NCBI RefSeq assembly: GCF_029490015.1
Contig: NZ_CP120468.1
Location: 1,116,001-1,180,000, forward strand
Source: Halobaculum limi
Lineage (GTDB): Archaea; Halobacteriota; Halobacteria; Halobacteriales; Haloferacaceae
Length of the DNA: 64,000 nt
Direction of reading: 5' to 3'
Part shown: positions 23,982 to 32,826 of the stretch, piece after piece
How the letters are laid out: the number at the start of each line of letters is the position of its first letter
Position numbering within the stretch: position 1 is the first letter of the stretch
Made by a program: the position numbers and the translations under genes
Notes under the pieces: generated by a model
Databases searched by the model: none
What the model was told of the DNA's origin: nothing
The model's input: only the letters and a program-made list of their open reading frames with translations

Positions 23982-25148
23982 TCAGTCGTCGCCGAGCAGT
24001 CCTTCGTCGACGAGCCGCTGGACGCCCTCACGCAGTCGCTCCTCGCTCGCGGCGTAACTGATCCGGGCGTAGCCGGGCGCGCCGAACGCCGACCCCGGAA
24101 CGGTCGCGACGTGCGCCTCTTGGATCGCCTCCTCGGCCCACGTCGAGTCGTCGTCGTCGACGGGGAGCATCATGTAGAACGCACCGTCGGGCACTGCCAC
24201 GTCGACGCCGTGCTCCGCCAGCAGGTCCACGAGCATATCGCGCCGCTGTTCGAACGCTGCGCGCATCTCCTCGACTGCCTCGTCGGTATTGCGGAGCGCC
24301 TCGATACCCGCTCGCTGGACGAAGTTCGTCGCACACGAGACGGAGTGGCTGTGGAGTTTGCCCGCCTGCCCGATCAGGTCGCCCTTCGCGTGCAGGTAGC
24401 CGAGTCGCCACCCGGTCATCGAGTACGCCTTCGAGAAGCCGTTGATCGTGACCGTGCGGTCGGCCATCCCGTCGAGGCTAGCGAGGCTCGTCTGCTCGAC
24501 GTCGTACACGATCTCGTCGTAGATTTCGTCGGAGATAACCGCGAAGTCGTGGTCGACGGCGAGGTCGCGCACGCCCTCCAGTGCGGCGTCGGAGTACACT
24601 GCGCCCGTGGGGTTCGACGGCGAGTTGACGACGAGCAGCGCCGTCTCGTCGGAGACGGCGGCCGCGAGGCCGTCGAGGCTCTTCTCCAGCGAGAAGCCGT
24701 ACGCCGACGTGTCGACGCGGGTGAGGTCGCCACCCGCGAGTTTCACCATCGCCTCGTAGGACACCCACGCGGGGTCCAACAGGACCACTTCGTCGCCGTC
24801 GTCGATGAGCGTCTGGACCGTCTCGTACAGCGCCTGCTTCGCGCCGGGCGTGACGATGACCTCGTCGGCGTCGGCGTCGATGTCGTCGGCGCGGAGTTTC
24901 TCGGCGATTGCCTCTTTCAGTTCGGGGACGCCGTTCGAGGAGGTGTAGCCGGTGTGCCCGGCGTCCATCGCGGCCTTGCCCGCCTCGGTGACGTTCTCCG
25001 GCGTCGGGAAGTCCGGTGCGCCGACCGACAGGTCGACGACGTCGTGGCCCTCCGCCTCCAGTTCGCTCGCGGCGTTGGAGATGGCGAGCGTCGCCGATGG
25101 CTCCACGCGACCGACGCGGTCGGCGAAGTCGTAACTGAACTCGCTCAC
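23982..25148 (-). CDS. PLP-dependent class I/II aminotransferase
   Basis: 388 residues of fold-type I. The PLP Lys240 is in NGFSKAYSMTGWRLGY, the cofactor loop has SNPTGAVY and the later ISDEIYDEIVYD. The ending RISYA holds the substrate-carboxylate Arg. This is the archaeal aspartate aminotransferase-like subgroup, though amino-acid preference cannot be read from sequence. The start overlaps the end of ribH by four bases (25145-25148), so the two genes share an mRNA. Confidence 0.93.
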   Translation of the reverse strand: MSEFSYDFADRVGRVEPSATLAISNAASELEAEGHDVVDLSVGAPDFPTPENVTEAGKAAMDAGHTGYTSSNGVPELKEAIAEKLRADDIDADADEVIVTPGAKQALYETVQTLIDDGDEVVLLDPAWVSYEAMVKLAGGDLTRVDTSAYGFSLEKSLDGLAAAVSDETALLVVNSPSNPTGAVYSDAALEGVRDLAVDHDFAVISDEIYDEIVYDVEQTSLASLDGMADRTVTINGFSKAYSMTGWRLGYLHAKGDLIGQAGKLHSHSVSCATNFVQRAGIEALRNTDEAVEEMRAAFEQRRDMLVDLLAEHGVDVAVPDGAFYMMLPVDDDDSTWAEEAIQEAHVATVPGSAFGAPGYARISYAASEERLREGVQRLVDEGLLGDD

Positions 25149-25573
25149 GCGGCCACCTCCGGTTCCGGGAGGCTCTCAGCCAGGTCTACGGCCGCGTCTG
25201 CGGCCTCGGCACCCTTCTGTACGCGGTCGCGTGCCTCCGCACCGCTCTGTCCGGGGCCGGAGACACCGAACGTGACGGGCGTGTCGCGGTCGATGCTCAC
25301 GTCCGCGAGTTTACTCGCGGTGGCCTGTCCGATCACCTGGTCGTGGTCGGTGTCGCCGGAGACGATGGTGCCGACGACGGCGACGGCGTCGATGTCGTCG
25401 CGGCGGGCGAGGCGGTCGGCCGCCAGCGGCGCATCGTACGCACCGGGCACGTCGACGGTCTCGGTGATCCGTGCGTTGCGGGCCGCGACGGCCTCGCGTG
25501 CGGACTCTTCCATCGCCTCGGCGATGGACGCGTAGTATCGCGCGACCACCAGGCCGAGTGTAGTCTCGGTCAT
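25145..25573 (-). CDS. ribH: 6,7-dimethyl-8-ribityllumazine synthase
   Basis: A 142-residue enzyme of the penultimate riboflavin step, joining the pyrimidine amine and dihydroxybutanone phosphate. Recognised by TLGLVVARYYASI, the VPGAYDAPLAA loop, and VVGTIVSGDTDHDQV with the catalytic His77. Length fits the archaeal form, which assembles as a pentamer or icosahedron. First gene of a pair with the aminotransferase. The 25574-25745 gap (172 bases) separates it from divergent agl23 and should hold both promoters. Confidence 0.95.
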   Translation of the reverse strand: MTETTLGLVVARYYASIAEAMEESAREAVAARNARITETVDVPGAYDAPLAADRLARRDDIDAVAVVGTIVSGDTDHDQVIGQATASKLADVSIDRDTPVTFGVSGPGQSGAEARDRVQKGAEAADAAVDLAESLPEPEVAA

Positions 25574-25745
25574 TACCGAGGACGATGGTCGGGGCAGTCA
25601 AATGCGTACCGCTCGTGGCCGATGTGACCACTCCCGATTCTCCCCGTGTGTTCGCCGTCCACGTCGACGCCGCGTGGGTCCGACGCCTGCCGAGACACAA
25701 GCGGAAACACAAGAGTTGTTACCGGCGGCGTGTGACCGCTCGGCA

Positions 25746-27884
25746 ATGAGTGACCCCGCCGGCGGGTCCGACCCCGCCCCCGACGGGACGCCCGCCGACG
25801 GCGGGGCGGCCGACGCCGACGCTGGCCCCGACGCCGCCGCCGGCACCGGTGAGTGCGATACCTCCCCGGCCGATTCCGAGTCGACCGCACCGACGCCCGA
25901 CCCGGCAGCGACGGCGAGCACACCCGCGGGGTCGCCGCTCGACCGCCTGACCGCCGCTATCGACGACCGCGTGGGCGACCCGACGACCGTCGCCGTCGTC
26001 CTCATCGTCGTCGGGGGACTCCTCCTCCGGACGGTCGAACTCGGTGCGCGAATCTTCCACTGGGACGAGGGACGCGTCGGCTACTGGATCCTCCGGTTCG
26101 ACGCCACCGGCGAGTTCTTCTACCGACCGATCATCCACGGGCCGTTCCTGCCCGTCGTCAACAACGTCTTGTTCGACATCATCGGAGCCTCGGATTTCGC
26201 CGCTCGTCTCCCGGTCGCCGTCGTCGGCGGGTTACTGCCGCTGTCGGTGCTGTTGCTCCGCGACCGCCTCCGAGGCCGCGAACAGGTCGCGCTGGCGCTG
26301 TTGCTGGCAGTCGATCCCCTGCTCGTCTACTACGGGCGGTTTATGCGCGGGGACGTCCTCGTCGGGTCGTTCTGTGTCGCTGCGTTCGTCCTCGTCGTCT
26401 ACGCCGTCGACTCCAAGCGGACGCTCCCGCTGTTCGGTTCGGCCGTGTTGCTGGGGTTGGGCTTCACCGCGAAGGAGAACGCGCTGGTGTACCTCGCGTG
26501 CTTCCTCGGTGCGGGATTCCTCCTCCTCGACCACCGCGTGCTCCGCTCGGCGCGGCGTACCGGGTCGCTGGTGGACGCACTGATCGGTGAGGTCGTCGCA
26601 CTCGGTCACTATCTCGACGACTGGACCGCAGGGTCGCGGACGCGAGGTGTCATCGAACGCCTGGTTCGCAAGCGCGACCCCGACGCCGCGTACGTCTCGG
26701 AGGCGGGCTATCTCGGCCACCTCGCCGTCTGGATTCCGCTCGGCGCGGTCGGCGTCGCCGCGACGTTCCTGCTGACGACGGCGTTCTTCTACGCGCCGCG
26801 ACCGGACGTGTGGCAGGCGCTCGGCCTCGCGTCGGTACCCGCGGGGACGACGCCGCCGACGCTCGGTGGCGTCTGGTACGAGGCGACGTGGGGCGCGGGC
26901 GAGAAGTTCTGGGGCACGTGGGCGTCGGGCAACCACTCGGGCCACCCGTATGCACCGTTCCTGTACGACATTCTCGAGACGATGGCGTACGGGTCGGGCG
27001 TCCTCGTCGTATTCGCGGCCGTTGGCTTCCTCGCCGACGGCTACGGAACCGAGCGTGGAACCCGCCCGCTGGTCGCGTTCGCGACGTACTGGGGGCTGGC
27101 GTCGGTCGTCGGCTACCCCGTCGCCACCGACATTCAAGCGCCGTGGGCAGCGGTCCATATCACGCTCCCGCTGGCGATTCCGGCCGCGGTCGGTCTGACG
27201 TACATCGTCGACACGCTCGACGTGTCGATAACGCGCGACGACGCCGTGACGGCGGCGCTCGCGGGTGTCATCGTCCTCGCGGCCGTCGCGGGCGTCGTCG
27301 CTCCTACCGCCGACTACTGGAACTCTGCGTCGGCAGAGGACAAACAGGTGCTCCAGTGGGCGCAACCGGAGAACGCCTACAAGCAGGCGTTACAGGACGC
27401 CGGCGCAGTCGCCCGCAACAACGAGGGGACGGACGTGCTGTGGGTCGGGACGTCCACGACGCGCGGCACCAGACTGTATGTCTCCGACGAGTCGAGCGTC
27501 GACCGGATGCCCCCCGGCGGCCCGAGTTGGCACTCGCGGCTCCCGACGCCGTGGTACCTCGAACTCCACGACGCGGAGGTGACGTCGACGCCGCCGGAGG
27601 CTCGCTTCGATGGACTGCCGCCCGCCGACGAGATGCCGCCGGTCGTCATCGCAAAGCCGCAGGACGCCGACCGCCTCACCACGATGCTCGACGGGTACAC
27701 CGCCCGCGAGTACGACTATCGCCTCTGGACCGAACACATCGTCGTGTTCATCGACGACGAGGCGTTGGCGAACGCGCGCAGTGGGTCCGGTGCGTCGGCG
27801 AGCGTCGACGTCGCTACCGACGACACCGCACCCGACGGCGACCGTCGGGGTGCACTGGCCGGTCGTCCGCTGACGCCCGCGTGA
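25746..27884 (+). CDS. agl23: flippase activity-associated protein Agl23 (TIGR03663 family)
   Basis: A 712-residue polytopic membrane protein. After a disordered Asp/Ala/Pro/Thr N-terminus (about 1-65) come about ten membrane helices with the GT-C-like first loop (IFHWDEGRVGYW, FYRPIIHGPFLP, LVYYGRFMRGD). The motif string matches the TIGR03663 proteins, one of which, Agl23, is linked in haloarchaea to flipping of lipid-linked glycans for N-glycosylation. A soluble C-terminal domain (about 520-690) follows. Start at ATG 25746; the open frame upstream is basic and unlikely. No other agl gene is in the window. Confidence 0.88.
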   Translation: MSDPAGGSDPAPDGTPADGGAADADAGPDAAAGTGECDTSPADSESTAPTPDPAATASTPAGSPLDRLTAAIDDRVGDPTTVAVVLIVVGGLLLRTVELGARIFHWDEGRVGYWILRFDATGEFFYRPIIHGPFLPVVNNVLFDIIGASDFAARLPVAVVGGLLPLSVLLLRDRLRGREQVALALLLAVDPLLVYYGRFMRGDVLVGSFCVAAFVLVVYAVDSKRTLPLFGSAVLLGLGFTAKENALVYLACFLGAGFLLLDHRVLRSARRTGSLVDALIGEVVALGHYLDDWTAGSRTRGVIERLVRKRDPDAAYVSEAGYLGHLAVWIPLGAVGVAATFLLTTAFFYAPRPDVWQALGLASVPAGTTPPTLGGVWYEATWGAGEKFWGTWASGNHSGHPYAPFLYDILETMAYGSGVLVVFAAVGFLADGYGTERGTRPLVAFATYWGLASVVGYPVATDIQAPWAAVHITLPLAIPAAVGLTYIVDTLDVSITRDDAVTAALAGVIVLAAVAGVVAPTADYWNSASAEDKQVLQWAQPENAYKQALQDAGAVARNNEGTDVLWVGTSTTRGTRLYVSDESSVDRMPPGGPSWHSRLPTPWYLELHDAEVTSTPPEARFDGLPPADEMPPVVIAKPQDADRLTTMLDGYTAREYDYRLWTEHIVVFIDDEALANARSGSGASASVDVATDDTAPDGDRRGALAGRPLTPA

Positions 27885-27960
27885 ACGACCGGCCGCATCC
27901 GGCGACCACCGAACCGCGGAGGTATGCGCGTTCGTGCCTATTCGCCGGCGTCTGAGACAA

Positions 27961-27968
27961 GATTTATT
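27961..27968 (+). promoter_or_regulatory. TATA box of purK
   Basis: GATTTATT lies 25-32 bases before the GTG at 27993. It supports that start over the ATG at 27924 and points to a leaderless purK-purE transcript. Confidence 0.65.
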
Positions 27969-27992
27969 CGAGGAGGTGCCGAACCGCCGTCC

Positions 27993-29213
27993 GTGAACCC
28001 GACGTGTCCAGGTCCGACGCTCGGCGTCGTCGGCGGCGGTCAACTCGGCCGGATGCTCGCGGAGGCGGCCTCCCCGATGGGCGTCGACGTGGTCGTCCTC
28101 GACCCGACGCCCGACTGCCCCGCATCGCGGGTCGCCGACCAGATCGAAGGGTCGTTCGACGACCCCGACGCGGTCCGCGAACTCGCCGACCGCGCCGACG
28201 CACTGACGCTCGAGATCGAACTCGCCGACCCCGACCTCCTCGAAGCCGTCGAGGCGGAGTTCGACGTGCCGGTCAATCCCTCGCCGGCGGCGCTGCGAAC
28301 GATCCAAGACAAACTCGTGCAGAAGCGGGCGTTCGCCGACGCGGGCGTCCCGGTCCCGGAGTTCGTCGCTGTCGACGACGCCGCCGACCTCGCCGACGCC
28401 GTGGAGCGATTCGACGGCTGTATGCTGAAAGCCCGCACCGGTGGCTACGACGGCCGCGGGAACGTCCCCGTCCACCCGGGCGACGACTACGCCGCGAAAC
28501 TCGCGGAGGTCGGCGCGGGCGAGGATGGCGCGATGGCCGAGGAACTGATCGACTTCGAGCGGGAACTGTCGGTCGTCGCGGTGCGTGGCGACGACGAGCG
28601 ACGGGCGTTCCCCGTCGTCGAGAACGTCCACCGCGAGGAGATACTTCGCGAGACGGTCGCGCCCGCCCGGTGTTCGGCGGCGGTCGCCGAGCGTGCTCGC
28701 GAGGTAGCGTTCGACACCTTAGAGACGCTTGACGGGCGCGGCGTGTTCGCGATGGAGTTGTTCGAGGTGAGCGAGGCGCGGAGCGCCTCGGACGCGAGCG
28801 GGGAGCGAAGCGACCCGCGAGCCGCGGGCGACGTGCTGGTCAACGAGGTCGCCCCGCGCCCGCACAACTCCGGCCACTGGACCATCGAGGGCGCGACGGC
28901 CTCGCAGTTCCAGCAACACGTCCGTGCGGCGCTCGGATGGCCGCTGGCGACTGCGGAGGCACGGTCCCCAACCGTGATGGCGAACGTCCTCGGCGACGTA
29001 GCCGAACCGACTGCGGCCCGACTCTCGGGCGTCGAGGACGTGTTGGCCGCGCCGAACGCCACTCTCCACTGGTACGGCAAACACGAGGCCCGGCCCCTGC
29101 GGAAGATGGGCCACCTGACGCTCATCGGCGACGGCGACGACCGTGACGCCGACCGCGACGAACTACTCGCTCGGGCCCGCGACCTGCGCGACGGCCTGAC
29201 GTTCGAGGAGTGA
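27993..29213 (+). CDS. purK: 5-(carboxyamino)imidazole ribonucleotide synthase
   Basis: A 406-residue ATP-grasp enzyme that carboxylates aminoimidazole ribonucleotide with bicarbonate and ATP in purine synthesis. It begins TLGVVGGGQLGRMLAEAA. The ATP-grasp core has QDKLVQKRAFADAGVPVPEF and KARTGGYDGRG, and the active-site end NEVAPRPHNSGHWT. Between FELFEV-like strand residues and DVLVNEVAPR there is a 20-residue insertion (260-279) that the family normally lacks. GTG 27993 is chosen from the TATA spacing and the family N-terminus. It forms an operon with purE. Confidence 0.95.
   Translation: MNPTCPGPTLGVVGGGQLGRMLAEAASPMGVDVVVLDPTPDCPASRVADQIEGSFDDPDAVRELADRADALTLEIELADPDLLEAVEAEFDVPVNPSPAALRTIQDKLVQKRAFADAGVPVPEFVAVDDAADLADAVERFDGCMLKARTGGYDGRGNVPVHPGDDYAAKLAEVGAGEDGAMAEELIDFERELSVVAVRGDDERRAFPVVENVHREEILRETVAPARCSAAVAERAREVAFDTLETLDGRGVFAMELFEVSEARSASDASGERSDPRAAGDVLVNEVAPRPHNSGHWTIEGATASQFQQHVRAALGWPLATAEARSPTVMANVLGDVAEPTAARLSGVEDVLAAPNATLHWYGKHEARPLRKMGHLTLIGDGDDRDADRDELLARARDLRDGLTFEE
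28770..28829. repeat. 60-base in-frame palindromic insertion in purK
   Basis: These 60 bases encode 20 residues (Ser, Arg, Ala, Asp and Glu only, plus Gly and Pro) between two conserved purK strands. They contain a perfect 8-bp inverted repeat, CGAGGCGC (28772-28779) with GCGCCTCG (28783-28790), and GC-rich GCGA/GCGAAGCG-like words often seen in haloarchaeal intergenic repeats. It looks like a small repeat element that entered the gene and kept the frame. Confidence 0.65.
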
Positions 29214-29262
29214 GTCGAGCGACTGCGACACTACCGACGACATCACCGACGACACACCCACT

Positions 29263-29889
29263 ATGACGACCGTAGCCGACCTCATCGACCGACTCGAATC
29301 GGAGGCGAACAGCGACGCCGACCCCGCGACGACGCCCGACGTAGGCGTGATTATGGGGTCGGACTCGGATCTGGACGTGATGCAGGGGGCGTTCGACGCC
29401 CTCGACGAACTCGGATTCGCCGAGCAGACCGACTTTCACGACGTGCCCGACGCTCGCTTCACCTACGAGGCGTACGTCGTCTCCGCCCACCGGACGCCCG
29501 AACTGCTGTACGCGTATGGGGAGACGGCCGACGACCGCGGCCTCGACGTGATCATCGCGGGTGCAGGCGGCAAGTCTGCGGACCTCCCGAATATGACCGC
29601 GAGCATCGCGTATCCGATCCCAGTGATCGGTGTGCCGGTGCAGGAGAAGTCGGTCGACTCGGTCATCGGGATGCCGACGGGCGCGCCCATCGTCGCCGTT
29701 GACGCGGGCAAGTCGTTCAACGCGGGGCTGTCGGCCGCGCAGGTGCTCGCGCGGGAACACGACGTGATTGAAGAGCGACTCGTCGACTACCACGAGAACC
29801 TGAAGGGCGGCGTCGCCGACGTCTCCGCTGCCCTCCACGATCTGGGGGTCGCGGGCTTTCGCGAGTCACGCCGAGACGACGGCCGATAG
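29263..29889 (+). CDS. purE: N5-carboxyaminoimidazole ribonucleotide mutase
   Basis: 208 residues; converts the PurK product to carboxyaminoimidazole ribonucleotide. The phosphate/CO2 site is VIMGSDSDLDVM, the catalytic His76 is in SAHRTPE, and the AGAGGKSADLPNMTAS loop is complete, as in class I PurE. A 25-residue N-terminal extension and an extended C-terminal helix are usual in haloarchaea. The gene lies 49 bases after purK in the same direction. Confidence 0.96.
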   Translation: MTTVADLIDRLESEANSDADPATTPDVGVIMGSDSDLDVMQGAFDALDELGFAEQTDFHDVPDARFTYEAYVVSAHRTPELLYAYGETADDRGLDVIIAGAGGKSADLPNMTASIAYPIPVIGVPVQEKSVDSVIGMPTGAPIVAVDAGKSFNAGLSAAQVLAREHDVIEERLVDYHENLKGGVADVSAALHDLGVAGFRESRRDDGR

Positions 29890-29977
29890 CGGGCGGGCGA
29901 GTGGCGATTCTCGTCGGTTCAGATCCGACGGACGCCACCGTGTTAGCGCTCCACGCGGCGGTCCGCGCGGGCACGCG

Positions 29978-29995
29978 TAAGTGAAGCACTTATCT
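29978..29995 (+). promoter_or_regulatory. promoter of the nuo operon with inverted repeat
   Basis: ACTTATCT (29988-29995) lies 41-48 bases before the nuoA ATG, so the mRNA would have a short leader of roughly 15 bases. The box is the right arm of a perfect inverted repeat TAAGTG-AAG-CACTTA (29978-29992), which may be an operator. A GGAG lies about nine bases before the ATG. Confidence 0.5.
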
Positions 29996-30035
29996 GTGGG
30001 GGCTCCAAACCGACGTACGATACGGAGAACCCGGT

Positions 30036-30455
30036 ATGAATCCATGGATAGCGATCGGCGCGTTGGCGGTGATGGGCGTGGGCATCCCACTAGGGATGAT
30101 GACCGTGTCCGCGATCCTCCGTCCGAGCGTGCCAGAGCAAGGCAAGAGCGCCACCTACGAGTCCGGTGAGATCCCGACGGGATCGGCGACGGGCATCCAG
30201 TTCAACATCCAGTACTACATGGTTGCACTGCTGTTCGTCGTGTTCGACATCGAGACCGTCCTGATCTTCCCGTGGACGGTGATTTACCAGTCCGCGCTTG
30301 CGTCGGGTGTGGGCCTCGCGACGGTACTGCTCCCGATGCTGATTTTCATCGGGATCCTCGTCGTCGGTCTCGTGTGGGCGTGGCGACAGGGCGCTGTGAA
30401 GTGGGCATCTAGCCCGCGTGCAGCGAGACAGAAGACGGAGCGTACGAACCAATGA
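30036..30455 (+). CDS. nuoA: complex I subunit NuoA
   Basis: A 139-residue membrane subunit of the complex I-like oxidoreductase. It has three membrane helices, the loop KSATYESGEIPTGSA, and the acidic LLFVVFDIETVLIFPW helix that is the NuoA hallmark. First gene of the nuo cluster. Its stop overlaps the nuoB start as ATGA, indicating translational coupling. Confidence 0.95.
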   Translation: MNPWIAIGALAVMGVGIPLGMMTVSAILRPSVPEQGKSATYESGEIPTGSATGIQFNIQYYMVALLFVVFDIETVLIFPWTVIYQSALASGVGLATVLLPMLIFIGILVVGLVWAWRQGAVKWASSPRAARQKTERTNQ

Positions 30456-31153
30456 GCAGCGACAACAGACCGTTCGTCACGGACGACAGCGACGTACTGA
30501 CCGACACCCGGGACGCCCGGATGACGGGCGAGGACAACCGCTTCAACTCGAAGCTGCGTGAAGCGTTCGGCTCCTCGCCGTTCATCCTCACCAAGTTCGA
30601 CAAGTTCATGAACTGGGTGCGCGGCTCCTCGATGTTTATGCTGCAGTTCGGTATCGCGTGCTGCAGCATCGAGATGATGCACACCTACGCGGTGAAACAC
30701 GACCTCGACCGCTTCGGCGCGGGTGTCCCGCGCGCGTCGCCGCGACAGGCGGACGTGATCATCGTTCCCGGGACCATCGTCTCGAAGTTCGCGCCGCGGA
30801 TGAAGCGCGTGTACGACCAGATGCCCGAGCCGAAGTTCGTCATCGGCATGGGCTCGTGTACCATCTCCGGCGGTCCGTTCCAGGAGGGGTATAACGTGAT
30901 CAAGGGCGCCGAGGAGGTCATCCCGGTGGACATCCACGTCCCCGGCTGCCCGCCCCGGCCCGAGGCGCTGGTGTACGGCGTCGCCAAACTGCAGGAGCGC
31001 ATCGCCAACGGCGAGTCGTCGCCGGTGACGGTGAAGCCGTACGAACTCGAACAGTTCGGTGACCTCGACCGCGACGAGATCGTCCAGCAACTCGCCAAGG
31101 AAATCAACGAGGACGACCTCGTGATGCGCTACAACTGGGCGGACTCCCCATAA
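30452..31153 (+). CDS. nuoB: complex I subunit NuoB
   Basis: A 233-residue hydrophilic subunit that carries the last Fe-S cluster (N2) before quinone. Ligands are in GIACCSIEMM, MGSCTISGGP and VPGCPPRPEAL, the full set of four cysteines. The N-terminal about 50 residues are an acidic extension. It overlaps nuoA by four bases and is followed two bases later by nuoCD. Confidence 0.96.
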   Translation: MSSDNRPFVTDDSDVLTDTRDARMTGEDNRFNSKLREAFGSSPFILTKFDKFMNWVRGSSMFMLQFGIACCSIEMMHTYAVKHDLDRFGAGVPRASPRQADVIIVPGTIVSKFAPRMKRVYDQMPEPKFVIGMGSCTISGGPFQEGYNVIKGAEEVIPVDIHVPGCPPRPEALVYGVAKLQERIANGESSPVTVKPYELEQFGDLDRDEIVQQLAKEINEDDLVMRYNWADSP

Positions 31154-31155
31154 CC

Positions 31156-32826
31156 ATGAGTCTGGAAGAACCAGAGCCGGACGTTCCGGCGACCGTCGAG
31201 GCACAGACCGCCGACGAGATCGCCGAGTTGCTCGGCGACCACGTCATCGGCCGCGAGGAGCACCTGAACGCGCCCGGCTACGTCGTCCGACCCGACGAGG
31301 TGCAGGCAGTCCTCTCCACGCTGAAGAACGACGCCGGCTTCGACCACCTCTCGTGTGTCACGGCCCAGGAGTACGAGGACCGCTACGAGTCCATCTACCA
31401 CCTGAAGAAGTACGACGACCCGACCCAGGAAGTCAGCATCGTCGTTCCCGCCGACCGCGAGAACCCCGTCTCGCAGTCCGGCGAAGCGGTGTTCCGCACC
31501 GCCGACTGGCACGAGCGAGAGGCGTACGACCTCGTCGGCATCGAGTACGACGACCACCCGGACCTGCGTCGCATCCTCCTGCCCGAGACGTGGCAGGGCC
31601 ACCCCCTGGCCGAAGACTACGACCAGGACCGACCGCAGGTCGTCCCCCTGCGCGAGCACGCGAACCCGCTCAACCCGGACCAGCGCGACGAACAGGACAC
31701 CGACACGATGTACCTCAACATCGGGCCGCACCACCCCGCGACCCACGGTGTCCTCCACCTGAAAACCGTCCTTGACGGCGAACAGGTCGCCGACGTCGAG
31801 AGCGACATCGGCTACCTCCACCGCTGTGAGGAGCAGATCTGTCAGAACGGCACCTATCGTCACCAGATTATGCCGTACCCCGACCGCTGGGACTACATCT
31901 CGGCAGGCCTGCTCAACGAGTGGGCGTACGCGCGTGCGGCCGAGGATATGGCTGACATCGAGGTGCCCGAGTACGCACAGGTCATCCGGACGATGGGCGC
32001 GGAACTGTGCCGTATCGCGGCGCACATGCTCGCGGTCGGGACGTTCGCGCTCGACGTGTACGGCGACTTCACCGCCATCTTCATGTACGCGATCCGGGAC
32101 CGCGAGAAGACCCAGAACATCCTCGAAGACCTCACTGGTCAGCGGCTGATGTTCAACTACTTCCGCCTGGGCGGGGTCGTCTGGGACCTGCCCGAACCCC
32201 GCGAGGAGTTCTTCGAGAAGACCCGCGACTTCCTCGAGGACCTGCCGGAGGCGCTGGAGGAGTACCACGACCTCATCTCGTCGAACGAGATCCTCCAGAT
32301 GCGCACCATCGACACCGGCGTCCTGCCTCCGGAGGTCGCGAAGTCGTACGGTGCGACGGGCCCGGTCGCCCGTGGCTCCGGCGTCGACTACGACCTGCGC
32401 CGCGACGACCCGTACGGCTACTACGACGAACTCGACTGGGACGTCGTCACCGAGGACGGCTGTGACAACTACAGCCGCCTGCTCGTGCGCCTGCGCGAGG
32501 TTGAGGAGTCCGCGAAGATCATCGAGCAGTGTATCGACCTGCTCGAAGACTGGCCCGAGGAGGACCGCACCATCCAGGCCAACGTCCCGCGGACGCTCAA
32601 GCCCGACGACGACACCGAGATCTACCGCGCAGTCGAGGGCGCGAAGGGTGAACTCGGCATCTACATGCGCTCGGACGGCACGGACAAGCCGGCTCGGTTC
32701 AAGATCCGGTCGCCGTGCTTCTCGAACCTCCAGACGCTGCCGGAGATGGCGGAGGGCGAGTACGTGCCCGACCTCATCGCCGCACTCGGCAGCCTGGACA
32801 TTGTCCTCGGTGAGGTGGACAGATGA
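31156..32826 (+). CDS. nuoCD: complex I fused subunit NuoCD
   Basis: 556 residues that join the 30-kDa subunit (NuoC, about 1-175; WHEREAYDLVGIEYDDHPDLRRIL) to the 49-kDa subunit (NuoD, about 178-556; NIGPHHPATHGVL, the quinone-site His/Pro segment, and YLHRCEEQI). The end RFKIRSPCFSNLQTLPEMAEG is the conserved NuoD C-terminus. The fusion is also known from some bacteria and is usual here. It overlaps nuoH by four bases. Confidence 0.96.
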   Translation: MSLEEPEPDVPATVEAQTADEIAELLGDHVIGREEHLNAPGYVVRPDEVQAVLSTLKNDAGFDHLSCVTAQEYEDRYESIYHLKKYDDPTQEVSIVVPADRENPVSQSGEAVFRTADWHEREAYDLVGIEYDDHPDLRRILLPETWQGHPLAEDYDQDRPQVVPLREHANPLNPDQRDEQDTDTMYLNIGPHHPATHGVLHLKTVLDGEQVADVESDIGYLHRCEEQICQNGTYRHQIMPYPDRWDYISAGLLNEWAYARAAEDMADIEVPEYAQVIRTMGAELCRIAAHMLAVGTFALDVYGDFTAIFMYAIRDREKTQNILEDLTGQRLMFNYFRLGGVVWDLPEPREEFFEKTRDFLEDLPEALEEYHDLISSNEILQMRTIDTGVLPPEVAKSYGATGPVARGSGVDYDLRRDDPYGYYDELDWDVVTEDGCDNYSRLLVRLREVEESAKIIEQCIDLLEDWPEEDRTIQANVPRTLKPDDDTEIYRAVEGAKGELGIYMRSDGTDKPARFKIRSPCFSNLQTLPEMAEGEYVPDLIAALGSLDIVLGEVDR

